Shown: piece by piece, positions 1 through 11,631 of the stretch
Layout of the letters: each line of letters begins with the position of its first letter
Position numbering within the stretch: the first letter of the stretch is position 1
Origin: Capsicum annuum
Taxonomy: Eukaryota; Streptophyta; Magnoliopsida; Solanales; Solanaceae
Reading direction: 5' to 3'
DNA length: 64,000 nucleotides
Assembly: GCF_002878395.1 (NCBI RefSeq)
Contig: NC_061120.1
Location: forward strand, 95,259,175-95,323,174
Translations under genes and position numbers: made by a program
Notes under the pieces: generated by a model
Seen by the model: the letters and a program-made list of their open reading frames with translations, nothing else
The model's database searches: none
Told to the model about the DNA's origin: nothing

Positions 1-190
1 GCCACATTACTAATAGTTTAAAGAATCTCAAATGGATCAATATATCTAGGGATAATCTTGACCTCTTTACAAACCTCATCATGTCATTCATGGGATACAC
101 ACGAATAAATACTCAGTCACTAATGCTAAATCTCAAGGCACAAAGTCTATGATCGGCATAGCACTTCTTTCTACTCTGAGCCACTCTAAG
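1..190 (-). pseudogene. Ty3/gypsy integrase C-terminal remnant
   Basis: Read on the minus strand, this piece carries the conserved region just after the integrase core of plant chromoviruses. It has a VAQSRKKCYAD block, then LRFSISD, then after a stop and a frameshift a PRYIDPFEIL block. In intact relatives these correspond to AQSRQKSYAD, LEFEVGD and the GPY/F module, which helps integrase bind target DNA. The fragment runs off the left edge and ends abruptly where the LTR of element A begins. Its orientation matches element B at 10250-15791, so it may be B's displaced 3' part, but the intervening RNase H and integrase core are missing. It cannot encode a working protein. Confidence 0.75.
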
Positions 191-2576
191 TAAAATACCC
201 TGGGTTTTGGCCCTTACAAAATTTCTCAGTTTTTGGATTTTAGACATCATATGACTTAGGGTACTTCTCATATGATGAGGTATGGTTTGGTTGGTCTTAG
301 TCGTATGGTAACCAGTATGGGTTGGTTGGTTTTTGTCCAAGGTATGGTTGGAACAAATGAGTCGTATGTTAGGGTACTAATGGTAAGGTGTCAATCATAT
401 GTTTTTCTAAGTTTAGTCTAGGTGATTCTATTCAGCCTAAGTTACTATTTCATGGTACTAATCATATGGTTGGGTATGGTTTGTCTTAGGTGGTCGTATG
501 TAGGATAATGTTAGGGTCCACGGAGAGGCCTAGGTTACGAGATAAGGGTACCAATCGTACCTTAGGGTATGGTTGGGGTGGGGTGGATGTACCATCCTGC
601 GAGAATTTTAAGCAGTTTAAGTTTGGGGATAATATAGATATTTCCCCCTTAACCTATTATGACCCCATGACATAAAGCACTCTTTTGGGCTTCATAACTT
701 ATTTTCAATCAATCAAACTCTCTTAAACACTCTCAAATTATGTCAAGGCTCTTGGATTAAGGAAGGCTAGGGATATTTTCAAGGTGGACAATTTGGGACT
801 TACAAGGGTGATTTCTCTCTGTTATCTTCGTAATCCAATTCATGTACTCCTCCCTCATTGTTAGTTCAAACAAAAGGCAAGTTTTAGGAATTATTTTTAT
901 GGCATATATATTGTATGGTTTTGGTTTTTCAAATGCATGTTAGGAGTTTTGATTACAATGGTTGGTTATTGTTTTCCCACGTCTTTTACTTATGGTTTTC
1001 ATATTATTATGGTGGTTTAAACATTTGATTATATGGGAATGGTTAATTGGTACTTGGTTTTGGCTTTAGAAATACTTTGCCCCCAACTTGTTTAATAAAA
1101 TGCCTATAAGAATTTTTTGGTTAAATTGTTGGACTTTCACTGAACTATGCATGGTATAACTTAGTAATCGAACCCTAAATTGTATAAATGGTTTGGATTG
1201 ATTAAATGGTAAGGTCTTGGTGGTTATGGTTGGTCTAGTTGAAAGCCTTGTAGGGTACAAGGGAATCCCCTAAGCAAACATAATAATTATTACTTGTGGG
1301 GTACAAGGGATTCCCCCAATTCAACTTAATAATATAATCTATGGGTACATGGGAATAACTTTTTCTTAAAAAAAGGATAGCTAAGGACATTGCTTGCAAG
1401 ATATAATCAGTATGAAGATACCACTACTTATAGCCTTGGTTAATAATAAATGAAATAGTAGTTTGGTTGCATGGTAATGGTTTTAATTGGGCAATAATGG
1501 TATGGTATGTAAGTTAACTGTAAAGGTGTGAGTCCAATCGATGGACACTGGAAACTCATATTTGTCGACATGAGGGTTAGTCATGGCGACCATATATGAA
1601 ACTTATGGGGTAAATGGGAATTCCCTAAGTATACTTGTACATATGTATCATCGAGAGCAAAGGGTACTCGGGAATTCCCTACTCTTATGGTATTTCTAGT
1701 TCATGCGGCTACATGCATTGGGGCCCGTTCAGGGGATTAGACTGGACCCATATATCCCATGGGTGGATTTAGAATGGTTAAGCTACACATACCTAGGTTA
1801 ATGGCTTTAAAGGCATGCTAAACCTGGTTTTCTTTCCCAACATGGTTATACATATATATATATATATGGTTATGAATGTATATGGTTGGTTTACTTAGTT
1901 TTAAAGGTTGGAATTATTTTATCCTTATCCTGAGTAGATGCTAGTGTTCACCCGCTAACCCATCTTTGAGCGTTGCATCCCCACGCAATGTAGGAATTGA
2001 TTGTTTTACTCCCCCTACTTAATAATCAAATTCGAGATCAACTTTTGGATTGTAAGGGTGAGCTTCCATATTTTGAAAGGCTCCATTTCATATGATGGAT
2101 GCTTTTACATACTATGGTTATTTCATAGATATTGGTTTTGGCTATGATTGGGAGCATGTCATAATCGGATATTGTTTTACTTTTAGTTAGAGGCTTCGTG
2201 GGACTACTATAGGTTGGTATGTGCGGTGTCGGTAGTGGTGTCAGCCTTGGCATTGGTATTGATAGTATGGCTGATACTGTTTGCCTGTATTTATAATTTT
2301 TCCATCTTATTATGTTATAGACTCGTACTTGGTTATTATTTTGGTTTTGTTATAGTTATTGGTTGGGTATTGGATGGTTAGAATTTCTTGGGTTAGTCAC
2401 GATTATGGACCTATCCCAAAGTTTGCAATTACAAAAAATGCTATCTTGTTATATGTTTGAAATTTATTTGACTTAGGGTATGTGTTTGGTGGTTAGGTTG
2501 GGTAACGGGGGTAGTCCCCGATCCTGGTTGGACTTAGGATGCCTATTATGACAAGGCCCCAATTTGGGTTGTGTCA
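191..2576 (+). repeat. Element A 5' LTR
   Basis: This segment matches 7618-9964 along its length, starting from a shared AAATACCC block and ending in GGGTTGTGTCA just before the primer binding site. Shared landmarks include the phrase around 1240-1330 with repeated 'gggtacaagggaat' and a block near 1700-1740. The two LTRs differ by many substitutions and small gaps, for example about 45 extra bases near 425-470 in this copy, so the insertion is old. A short TA run lies at about 1852-1866. The open frames inside it are chance frames. Confidence 0.85.
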
Positions 2577-2578
2577 AG

Positions 2579-2591
2579 TTGGTATTAGAGA
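2579..2591 (+). other. Primer binding site of element A (initiator tRNA-Met)
   Basis: TTGGTATTAGAG follows two to three bases after the LTR terminus TGTCA. It matches the plant initiator-tRNA-Met primer site TGGTATCAGAGC except for C to T and one late change. This fixes the 3' edge of the 5' LTR and the sense of transcription. Confidence 0.75.
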
Positions 2592-2789
2592 GTTTAGGTT
2601 CATGTTCAATTGGGAGTCCATAAAGCTGTGTCGAGTAGAGTCCCTTTTTAGGGTATGTAGTACACCACACTCATAAGATAAACGCTACAAGGCATTTAGG
2701 AATATTTCTCTTTCTTTGTGTTCTCTTTTCAAGCTTGGAGTCTGAGTCCTGGAATCTTATCTAATCCCTATTTGTTCACTTTTGAGATC

Positions 2790-4105
2790 ATGCCTCGATG
2801 ATCTGCTATGCACGAAAACTTCTCTGTCCTAACTGGGGACGATGTTGATAGGAATACTCTACTCATGGGATCTATATTCAGTCTAAGGGTCTAGTCCCTA
2901 ATTTTTCGAGAGTTCCACCGGTTCCCTCGAGTCCTCCTCAGGATGATGTGATGAATGTTGAGTTTTATCAGTCAATTCATATTATTGCTTAATTGGTAGC
3001 ATCTCAAGTTGAGCGTGGTATATTTTCTACTCCATATTCTACTGCCATAAGGATTGTCCAATTCATAAGGTTGAGTCCTCTAACTTTCACTGGCGTTAGG
3101 GTAGAAGAGGATCCTTAGGGTTTTCTGGATAAGGTGGAAAAGATCTTCAGGGTCGTGCAGTCTATGAATGTGGAAGGGGTGAATTTTGTTGCCTATCAGT
3201 TAAATGATGTGGCGTACTAATAGTACGAGGAATAAGATCAGGCAAGGGGTGAGGTTGATGAGTCATCTTTATGGGAGACTTTCTCTAATACTTTTTTGGA
3301 TCGCTTCTTTTCTCAGGAGTTGAGAAAAGTAAAAGTGGAGGAATTTGTTAATCTGAAATAGGGGAAGATATCGGTCAAGGATTATGCCTTAAAATTTCAC
3401 CAGCTATCTAGGTATGCTCTGGAAATGGTGTCGGATATGAGGGCTAAGATGAGAAAGTTCACTTTAGGACTGTCTCATGAGTTGATCCTTAAAAGTAAGA
3501 CTGTATTGCTGATCAAAGACATGGATATTTTCAGGTTGATTGTTTATATGCAACAAGTGGAGTAGGAAAAGAAAAAGTATGTTGAGGTAGGTAAAAGATA
3601 AGGTAATAAGTTTAGATTCTCTGAGTAGAGTGGTGGTCAACAACAAAGTGGTTGGGATAGTGGTAAGTGGACAAAAAAGAAGTGGGGGAGTTTTGGTTCT
3701 TACTCCACAGCTAGTTCTCCCTACCGAAAGTAGTTCGGAGATAGGCGTCAGTAGGGTGGCGATAACTTTAGGAGCTAGTGGGGATCAATCAAATTTATTA
3801 TATCCTCTTTGTAGGTTCTGTGGTCGGTTACATCGGGGCTTCTATAATGAAAGGAGGGGCAGGTGCTTCAAATATGGTTAGCCAGTACATATGCTTAGAA
3901 ATTATTCAGTTGATAAGGTTTCTTTGGGAGACAAAAATATTTCAATTGACTCTTCATTAGCTCCCACACCCAGAGGTGCTGCTCCTGCTTTTGTTTTTGC
4001 TTTTAGTACTGGCACAGACCGAAATAGGTTATATTCTCTTGCATCTTGACCGGAGTCTAAGGCATCGCTTGATGGTATGACTAGTACATTATAACTCTTT
4101 TCTTA
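2790..4105 (+). pseudogene. Element A gag remnant
   Basis: The capsid/nucleocapsid polyprotein of a chromovirus should start at the ATG at 2790 (MPR, then a stop). The frame continues brokenly through the capsid-like block with LTFTGV (about 3080), FLDKVEKIF (about 3125), YQLNDVA (about 3200), FLDRFFSQELRK (about 3300) and KDYALKFHQLSRYA (about 3375). A decayed CCHC region follows at 3815-3900 (CRFCGRLHRGF, then CFKYG), where several cysteines are lost. At least seven in-frame stops are present. In a living element this protein would form the virus-like particle and bind RNA. Confidence 0.8.
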
Positions 4106-4345
4106 TTACATGTATTTTTTACTTGATTCGAGGTCCACTCTCTCTTATATGACCTATTTATGGCTGTGTATTTTGGTTTTGTTTCTGAGGTTATTTCAGA
4201 TCCTTTTTCTATTACGGTAGGTGACTCGGTGGTTGCTAAAAAAGTCTATAGGGGGTGTGTGGTATCTATAGTAGTAAGGAGACCTTGTTAGATATGTTCG
4301 AATTAGGTATAATGGATTTTGATGTTATTCTAGGGATAGATTAGT
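4106..4345 (+). pseudogene. Element A aspartic protease remnant
   Basis: The residues YFLLDSRSTLSYMT, near 4114, match the retropepsin active site usually written DPGATLSFVT. The catalytic Asp is retained, but the following Ser-Arg replaces the normal Gly-containing turn. The segment ends with FDVILGID at about 4316-4340, the usual end of the protease region (FDVILGMDWL) in plant Ty3 elements. Stops interrupt it between the two landmarks. Confidence 0.7.
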
Positions 4346-4559
4346 TACACTTTGCTACGCATCCTTAGATTGTTGGACCCATAAGGTTGTCTTTAAGTTT
4401 CCTAGTGAATCACTTATTGAATAGGAGGGTGGTTCCCTATCTTCTAAGGGAAATTTTATATTAAATCTTAGAGCTCAAAGGTTAATCTCTGAAGAGTGTC
4501 TCTATTATTTGGTTAGGGTTAAAGACTCTAACTCGGAAAGTTCTTTTTTGCACTCGATT

Positions 4560-5285
4560 TTGGTGGTGAATGAGTTTCCTGAGGTATTTCTGGATGATCT
4601 TCCTCGTGTTCTTTTGGATAGGGAGATTGTGTTTGGTTTCGGACACTCGTACTTATAGATTAGCTCTGACTGAGTTAAAGGAACTCAAGGAGCAACTAAA
4701 AGATCTTTTGGATAAGGGTTTTATCTGTCCTAGTGCGTCCCCATGGGGTGCACCGGTGTTATTTATGCCTAAAAAAGATCATTCCCTTTGGATATGTATT
4801 GACTATCGACAGTTGAATAAGGTGACGGTTAAGAACAAGTATCTTCTTCCTAGAATAGATTATTTGTTTGATCAATTGCAAGGTGCCAATTTTTTTTCAA
4901 AGATAGATCTTCGATCAAGGTATCATCAGCTTCAGATTAGGGAGATGGATATCCCTAAGATGACATTCCATGCCTGGTAAGGGCACTTTAAGTTCTTGGT
5001 TATGTCATTTCGTTTGACCAATGCCCTGGCGGTATTCATGGATTTGATAAATAGGGTATTCCATTGGTTTCTAGATCTGTTTGTCATTGTGTTCATTGAT
5101 GACATTTTGGTGTACTCTAAGAGTGAGGTGGATTATTCTAATCACCTTCGTGTGGTGTTACAGACTTTGAAAGAGCAGCAATTTTATGCCAAATTCTCAA
5201 AACATAAATTTTAGTTGAACGCTGTCACTTTTTTGGGTTATATTATTTATAGTAAGGGGATTATGGTTGATCCACAAAAGGTACA
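4560..5285 (+). pseudogene. Element A reverse transcriptase remnant
   Basis: Two open stretches make up most of a Ty3 reverse transcriptase. 4570-4980 holds [19 protein letters not shown], then [16 protein letters not shown], then [12 protein letters not shown]. 4996-5214 holds the FIDDILVYS box with the catalytic YxDD-type aspartates, at about 5092-5118. A stop at 4978-4980 separates them, where relatives read RTRYGHYEF. Another stop follows KHKF near 5212. The catalytic motif survives, but the frame does not. Confidence 0.85.
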
Positions 5286-5890
5286 GTGGTTACAAAGTGG
5301 CCTAGACCTACGACTCCAACCGATATTCAAAGCTTCTTGGGTTTGGCTGGGTACTATAAGAGGTTTGTGAAAAGTTTTTCAACAATAGCTACCTCATTAA
5401 CTAAGTTGACTCAGAAGAAGGTAAAGTTTTCTAAGTCGGATACTTGTGAGGGTAGTTTTGAGAAGTTGAAGGATAAGCTAACTTTGGCTCTGGTTTTGAC
5501 TTTACCTGAAGGCAAAAAGGGGTTTTTGGTTTACTATGATGTATACCAGGTAGGACTTGGCCTTGTTTTAATGTAGCATGGTAAATTGATTACCTATACT
5601 TTTAGGAGTTATGGTGCATGAGAGGAATTATCCAACTCATGATCTGGAATTATTATCTGTGGTATTTGCATTAAAAATTTAGCATCACTATTTGTATGGA
5701 GTGCACGTGGACTTATTCTCGAATCATAAGATTTTACAGTATTTGTTCACTTAGAAAGAGCTTAACCTTAAGCAGAGGAGATCTTGAGCTTCTTAAAGAC
5801 TATGGCATGAATCTTCACTACCATCTAGGTAAGGCTAATATTGTTGTTGATACTCTTAGTAGGTTGTCCATTGGGAGTTTAACTTATGTG
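5286..5890 (+). pseudogene. Element A RNase H remnant
   Basis: A connection block (FLGLAGYYKRFVKSFS, about 5330) leads into RNase H. FLVYYDVYQVGLG near 5525 holds the first catalytic Asp. HERNYPTHDLEL lies near 5615 in another frame. LFSNHKILQY near 5715 corresponds to FTDHKSLQY, so a catalytic Asp is replaced by Asn. DTLSRL near 5847 marks the domain end. The frame changes at least twice. Confidence 0.75.
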
Positions 5891-5999
5891 GATAAGGAGG
5901 GGCGAGAGTTGGTGAAGGATATTCACTGCTTGGATAATCTTGGAGTTTGCCTTTTAGACTTCGTAAATGGTGGTCTGTTGGTACAGGCAGTAGTTTGAT

Positions 6000-7255
6000 C
6001 ATCTCTTGGTGCAGAGATCAAGGAAAAGAAAATACTAGATCCTATCTTAATGAAAATCAAGGGTGATGTAGGTGGACAAAAGGTAATGGTATTTGAGATC
6101 AGTGGTGATGGTACCTTGTGATAGCAAGGGAGGTTACGTGTTTCTGACGTCGATGGTTTGCAAGAAAGGGTATTGGTCGAGGTGCATGAATCGTGCTACG
6201 TTTTTCATTCTGGTTCAACAAAAATGTATCATGATTTCAAGGAGATATATTAATAGAATGGTATGAAAAAGGATGTGGATAATTTTGTGGCCAAATATTT
6301 AGTGTGTCAACAAGTGAAAGTTGAGCACATGAATCCTGGAGGCTTGTATCAGGAAATGGAATTGCCTGAATGGAAATGGAAAGTGATCAACATAGATTTT
6401 GTTATCGGTCTTACTCGGTCTTAGAACTAATTTGATTCAACTTGGGTCATCATGGATAGGATGCCAAAGTCGGCTCATTTCTATCCAGTAAGGACTAAAT
6501 TTTTGGCTGAGGATTATGCGAGGTTGTATCTTCATGAGATTGTGAAGTTGTATGGGGTACTTGTTTTGATTATTTCTAGGCGTGGTATGCAGTTTTCATA
6601 TCACTTTTGGTGGTCATTTCAGAATGGGTTGGGTACTAAGGTTAGTCTGAGTACTGCTTTTCACCCGCAGATGGATGGGCAAGTAGAAAGGACTGTTCAA
6701 AAAGTGAAAGATATGCTTTGTGCTTGTATGTTGATTATGGCAGTAATTGGGTTGAGCATCTACATCTTTTGGAGTTTTCTTTCAACAATAGCTATCATTC
6801 TAGCATTAGGATGGCCCCTTTGAGGTATTGTATTGTAGGAGAAGTAGATATCCTATTAGGTGGTTTAAGCTTGGTGAGGTGGATATGTTTGGCCAAGATA
6901 TGGTTTATTAGGCTATGGAGAAGGGAAAGGTAATTCGGGATAGGCTTAAGGCTGCCCAAAGTCGCCAAAAGTCCTATGTGGATGTAAGGCATAGGGACTT
7001 GGAGTTTGAGATTAGGGATAGGGTGTTTCTAAAGGTGTCTCCCATGAAGAAAGTAATGTGGTTTGGGAAAAAGGGAAAGCTCAGTCCCCGACATATTGAT
7101 CCTTATGTCATTTTGAGGAGGATTCGTAATGTTGCGTATGACCTAGAGTTGTCTTCTAGTTTGAGATTTATTTATTCAATATTCCATGTCTCTATGTTGA
7201 GAAAGTGTATAGGTCATCCTTCATCGATTGTTCCTTTGGAAGGATTGGGTATCTA
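6000..7255 (+). pseudogene. Element A integrase remnant
   Basis: The zinc-binding part is visible near 6180-6320 (HESCYVFHSGSTKMYHDF, then AKYLVCQQVK), with one of the paired cysteines changed to Tyr. The core has the first Asp in INIDFVIGL (about 6390) and the Glu in DGQVERTVQ (about 6675). The second Asp is replaced by Arg in IISRRGMQF (about 6570), so strand transfer would be abolished. The GPY/F module follows in an open stretch at 6915-7256 (AAQSRQKSYVD, then KLSPRHIDPYVIL). Stops and a frame change separate these parts. Confidence 0.85.
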
Positions 7256-7430
7256 GGATTCTTTATCTTATAAAGAGATCCTAGTTGAAATATTAGATCG
7301 GCTGGTTCGTCGATTACGAACCAAGGATGTAGCTTCGGTAAAGGTCCTATGGCGGAACCACAAGGTGGAAGAAGTTACTTGGGAAGGGAAAGAGGAAATG
7401 AGTCCAAGTATCTGTATTTGTTTTCTGCTC
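7256..7430 (+). pseudogene. Element A chromodomain remnant
   Basis: The sequence after the integrase module reads EILDRLVRRLRTKDVASVKVLW and then RNHKVEEVTWE. This is the characteristic C-terminal chromodomain of plant chromoviruses, which directs integration to modified heterochromatin. It sits directly before the 3' non-coding region and LTR, as expected for Tekay-type elements. A stop at 7255 precedes it and the C-terminus is frameshifted. Confidence 0.8.
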
Positions 7431-7607
7431 CGGCTATTCGTGTGGAAGGTATGTATTCTTGCTTACATCTTTGTCTTCTAACTTAGTTAAATGAAGGTTA
7501 ATTTTCTTGCATCTTTGTTTTCTAACGTAGTTAAAGGTTGGAATAGTTATGTTGGGTGTAATTCGTGCTTGTCCTACCTTGTCCACTATTTGGGGATGAA
7601 TAATCCT

Positions 7608-7617
7608 AGTAAAGGGA
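7608..7617 (+). other. Probable polypurine tract of element A
   Basis: The purine run GTAAAGGGA lies immediately before the first base shared by the two LTRs (near 7618). It is the likely plus-strand primer. The exact edge is uncertain because the LTR start lacks TG. Confidence 0.4.
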
Positions 7618-9964
7618 TAGAAATACCCTAGGTTTTAACCCTTAGAAAATTTCTTAGTTTTTGTCTACTGGACATTATACGACTTGGGGTACTTCTCATA
7701 TAATGGGGTATGGTTTAGTTGTTCTTGGTCGTTTGGTGACCAGTGCAGGTTGGTTGGTTTCTGTCTAAGGTACGGTTGGAACACACGAGTCGTATGTTAG
7801 GGTAATAATGGTAAGGTTTCAATCATATGCCACCTTAAGTTTGTCTAGGTGACTATGAATGGGTATGGTTTGGCTTGGGTGGTCGTATGTTGGACAGTAT
7901 TGGGGTCCAAGAGGAGGCCTAGGGTATGAGATAAGGGTACCACTCGTACTCTAGGGTATGGTTGGAGTAGCATGGTCATACCATCCTACGAGAATTTTAA
8001 ATAGTTTGAGTTGGGGATAATCTGGACATTTTCCCTCTTAACCTATTATGACCCCACAATATAAAGTACCTTATTAGGGCTTCATGAACCTATTTGCAAT
8101 CAATCAAACTCTCTTAAACACTCTCAAATTCTCTCAAGGTTCTTGGGTTAAGAAAGGCTAGGGTTTTCTTCAAGGTGGTCAATTTGGGACTTACAAGGGT
8201 GATTTCTCTCCGTCATTTTCATAATCTAAGGCATGTACTCCTCCCTCATTGTTATTTTCAACTAAAGGCATATTTTAGGAATTGTTTTCATCGTATAAAT
8301 GTTGTATGATTTTGCATTTTCAAATACATAGTGCAGATTTTGGTTACAATGGTTGGTTATGGTTTTCCTATGTCTTTTAGTTATGATTTTTATATTATTA
8401 TGGTGGTTTGAACATTTGGTTGCATGGGAATGGTTTAATTGGTACTTGATTTTGGCTTTGGAAACACTATGACCCAACTTGTTTGATAAAATGCCTATGA
8501 GAATATTTTTGGTTAAATTATTGGACTTTCATTGAACTATGCATGGTATAACTTGGTAATGGAACCCTAAATGGTATAAATGGTTTATAATGGTTAAATA
8601 GTAAGGTCTTGGTAGTTATGGTTGATCTAGTTGAAAGCCTATTGGGGTACAAGGGAATCCCCCAAGCAAACATAATAATGATCATTTTTGGGGTACATGG
8701 GATTCTCCCAATCATCTTAATAATATAATCTATGGGTACATGGTAATCCCTTCTTTTTAAAAAAGGGATGGCCAAGGACATTGATTTCAAGTTATAGTCG
8801 GTATGACGATACCACTACTTATATCTGGTTAATATTAAATGGAATGGTGGTTTGGTTGTTTGGTAATGGTTTTAATTGGGCAATAATGCCAGGGTGTGAT
8901 AGGTAACCGTGAAGGTGCGAGTCCAATGGGTGGACACTGGAAACTCATATTTATCGACATAAGGATTGGTCATGGATAACATATATGATACTTATGGGGT
9001 ACACGGGAATCCCATAAGTACACTTGTACATATATATCATGGAGAGCGAAGGGTACTCGGGAATCCCCTACTCCTATGGTATCTCTGGTTCGTGCAGTTA
9101 CACGCATCGGGGCCCATTTAGGGGGTTTCACTGGACCCATATATCCCGTGGGTGGTTCTAGGATGGTTAAGCTACACGTACCTAGGTTAATGATTTTAAA
9201 GGCATGCTAAACCTGATTCCCTTTTCCAGCATGGTTATATATATTTATGTATGGTTGTGAATGCATATGGTTGGTTTACTTAGTTTTAAAGATTGGCATT
9301 ATTTTATTCTTATCCTAAGTGCATGCTAGCATTAACCCGCTAGCCTCTCTTCAGGCGTTGTATCTCCACGTAACGCAGAAATCGACAATTCTACCCCTCA
9401 TGCGTGCTTGGACTTGGGATTAGCTTGGTTAGATTGAAGTGGTGAGCTTTCATACTTTGGAAGGCTCCATTTCATATCATGGATGTCTTTTCATACTTCG
9501 ATTATTTCATGGATATTGGTTTTGTCTATGGTTGGGGCATGTCCTAACCGGATATTGTTTTAATTTTGAATAGAGGCTTTATGGAACTCTATGGGTTGGA
9601 ATGCGTAGTGTCGGTAGTGGTGTCAGCCTTAGTATTGACATTGGTATTAGGGTTGATACCGTTTGACTGAATTTATGACTGTTCATCCTTTTATGTTATG
9701 TTATGGATAGAAACTTGGTTATTGTTTTGATTTTGGTATGGTTATTGGTTGGGTACTAGATGGGTGGACTTGCTTGGGTTGGTCACAGTTATGGACCTAT
9801 CCCAGAGTCTGGATTTGTACATTTATGCTTTCTTTTTATATGTTCAGAATTCCTCTGACTCAGTGTATGCATTTAGATGGCCGGGTTGGCCAATGGGGGT
9901 GGTCCCCAGTCCTGGTTGGACTTGGGATGCCCATTACGACAAGGCATCAGTTCGGGTTGTGTCA
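7618..9964 (+). repeat. Element A 3' LTR
   Basis: This is the second copy of 191-2576. It ends in GGGTTGTGTCA at 9964, where similarity to the 5' LTR stops. The overlapping plus-strand open frames at 9738-9979 lie wholly in LTR sequence and are not genes. Confidence 0.85.
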
Positions 9965-10249
9965 ACCCTAAACTCTTGAAAGCTCACATCATCCTTGAAA
10001 AAGGGATATGAGTGAACTTTTGGAACCCATGACAACCTTGAAAGATAGTTATGGGGGCAAAACAGTAGTGGACAATAATGGATGTAGTTTGCTATCTTTT
10101 TGCCATCTTAGAAATAAGGATAATTAGAGAGTTGGCTATGTTTTGGGCATCTTCCTAGAAATTGGGATGCCCATTTGAGGTGTTGGGTGGATTTAATTGA
10201 CATACTCATTAGATACTCGAAAGGGTTAATGGGTGATGGCCTTGAGGCT
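9965..10249. other. Unassigned spacer between elements A and B
   Basis: About 285 bases separate the end of LTR A from the first recognisable RNase H residues of element B. I see no domain, terminal repeat or LTR match here on either strand. It may be decayed element B or an unknown insertion. Confidence 0.4.
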
Positions 10250-11340
10250 TTGTTGACAAATCATGGGTAGGTAATTCCTCTCATGGCACTTTAACTAATG
10301 GGAAGCATAGGCAATCACCCTTCTCTCCTACATCAACGCAACACCTAACCCAATACCAGAAGCATCAAATAAAATGGTAAAACCCACACCCTCCTTGGCC
10401 AGGGTGAACATAGGAGCTGAAGTCAACAAATTCTTGAGCTTTTTAAAGGTTGCCTCACAAGCATCGGACCCTTGAAAAAAAATCTTCTTCTGAGTCAACT
10501 TGGTCAATAGAATTGCGATAAATGAAAACCCTCAATAAAACACAGATAGTAACCTGCTAAACCAATAAAACTCCAAATCTCAATAGGATAAGTAGGCCTA
10601 GCCCAATCATGAATCGCTACAATCTTGACCAGGTAGAACATAATACCATCCTTGGTCACCATATAACTCGAGAAAAAGACAAACTCCAACCAAAACTCAC
10701 ACTTAGATAACTTAACATACAACTTCTCATCCCTCAATATCTGGAGCACAATCTGCAAATGATCCTCATGATTGTCCTCGCTCTTGGAATAAACCAAGAT
10801 ATCATCTATAAATACAATCACAAAAGAGTTAAGATACGGTCAAAATACCCGATTCGTTAACTCCATGAATATGGCTTGGGAATTGGTCAACCCAGAGGAT
10901 ATTTCCAAGAATTCATAATGACAGTGCCGAGTCCAAAAAGTTATCTTCGGGATATTCTAAGATCTAATCCTCAACTGGTGATACTCGAATCTCAAATCAA
11001 TCTTTGAAAACACCAAAGCAGCCTGAAGCTAATAAAGAAAATCATCTATATGAGGAAAAAGATACTTATTCTTAACCGTCACTTTGTTCAACTGTCAATA
11101 ATCAATACACATATGCATCGACCCATCCTTTTTCTTCACAAATAAGATAGGCGTACCCCAAGGTGATACACTAGGTTGGATAACTCCCTTATCCAATATC
11201 TCCTGTAATTGATCTTTCAATTTCTTTAGATCTGCTAGGGCTATTCTATAAGGAGGAATAGAAATGGGCTAGCTGACCGGCTCAACATCAATAGTAAAGT
11301 CGATACCACGATCCAAAGGCATACCAGGCTAATCCGTAGG
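10250..11340 (-). pseudogene. Element B reverse transcriptase and partial RNase H
   Basis: On the minus strand the order is [10 protein letters not shown] (about 11270), [19 protein letters not shown] (about 11150-11200), NKVTVKNKY (about 11070), FSKIDLRFEYHQ (about 10985), then an open frame from 10821 to 10504. That open frame has FIDDILVYS near its start (catalytic pair intact) and FIGLAGYY near its end. The RNase H start FDASGIGLG (about 10350) and a HERNY block (about 10275) follow in shifted frames, after which similarity stops. Stops occur at several typical tryptophan or arginine positions. Confidence 0.8.
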
Positions 11341-11631
11341 GAACACACCTACGAATTTATAGACAACTCGAACAGAATCCAAAAAAGGAGGTGTAGCAAT
11401 ATTAGTGTCACGAATATGAGCCAGATAAGACAAAGCCCTGCCTCAACCAAGTGACAAGCCTAAGGAAAAAATATAACTCTCTTGGGACCCAAATAAAGCA
11501 CACCCTTCCAAGCTATCCTTGGCACAGCCGGTGAAGCTAAGGTCACAGTCTTAGCATAACATTCTAGGACAACATAATAAGGAGCTAACCCAAGATAACA
11601 ATAAAATCTACTATATCTAATACAAACAGAT

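Larger units (their letters stand above)
191..9964 (+). mobile_element. Element A: degenerate Tekay/Del-type Ty3/gypsy chromovirus
   Basis: This is a complete plus-strand layout: LTR, tRNA-iMet primer site, gag, protease, RT, RNase H, integrase, chromodomain, LTR. The order RT-RNase H-integrase and the C-terminal chromodomain place it in the chromoviruses, and the long LTRs and gag style fit Tekay/Del. All domains carry stops and frameshifts, so it is dead. No matching 5-bp target duplication is visible (CTAAG on the left, ACCCT on the right), and the left LTR lacks a clear TG start. Its left end may therefore have been lost or rearranged. It lies between minus-strand gypsy pieces and probably inserted into or next to element B. 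Confidence 0.9.

Noticed and set aside
186..9969. A 5-bp target duplication for element A
   Set aside because: CTAAG and ACCCT do not match, and shifting the ends by a few bases gives no better pair.
9738..9979. Two plus-strand frames with Trp/Gly-rich translation
   Set aside because: Entirely within LTR A. The matching part of the 5' LTR is not open.
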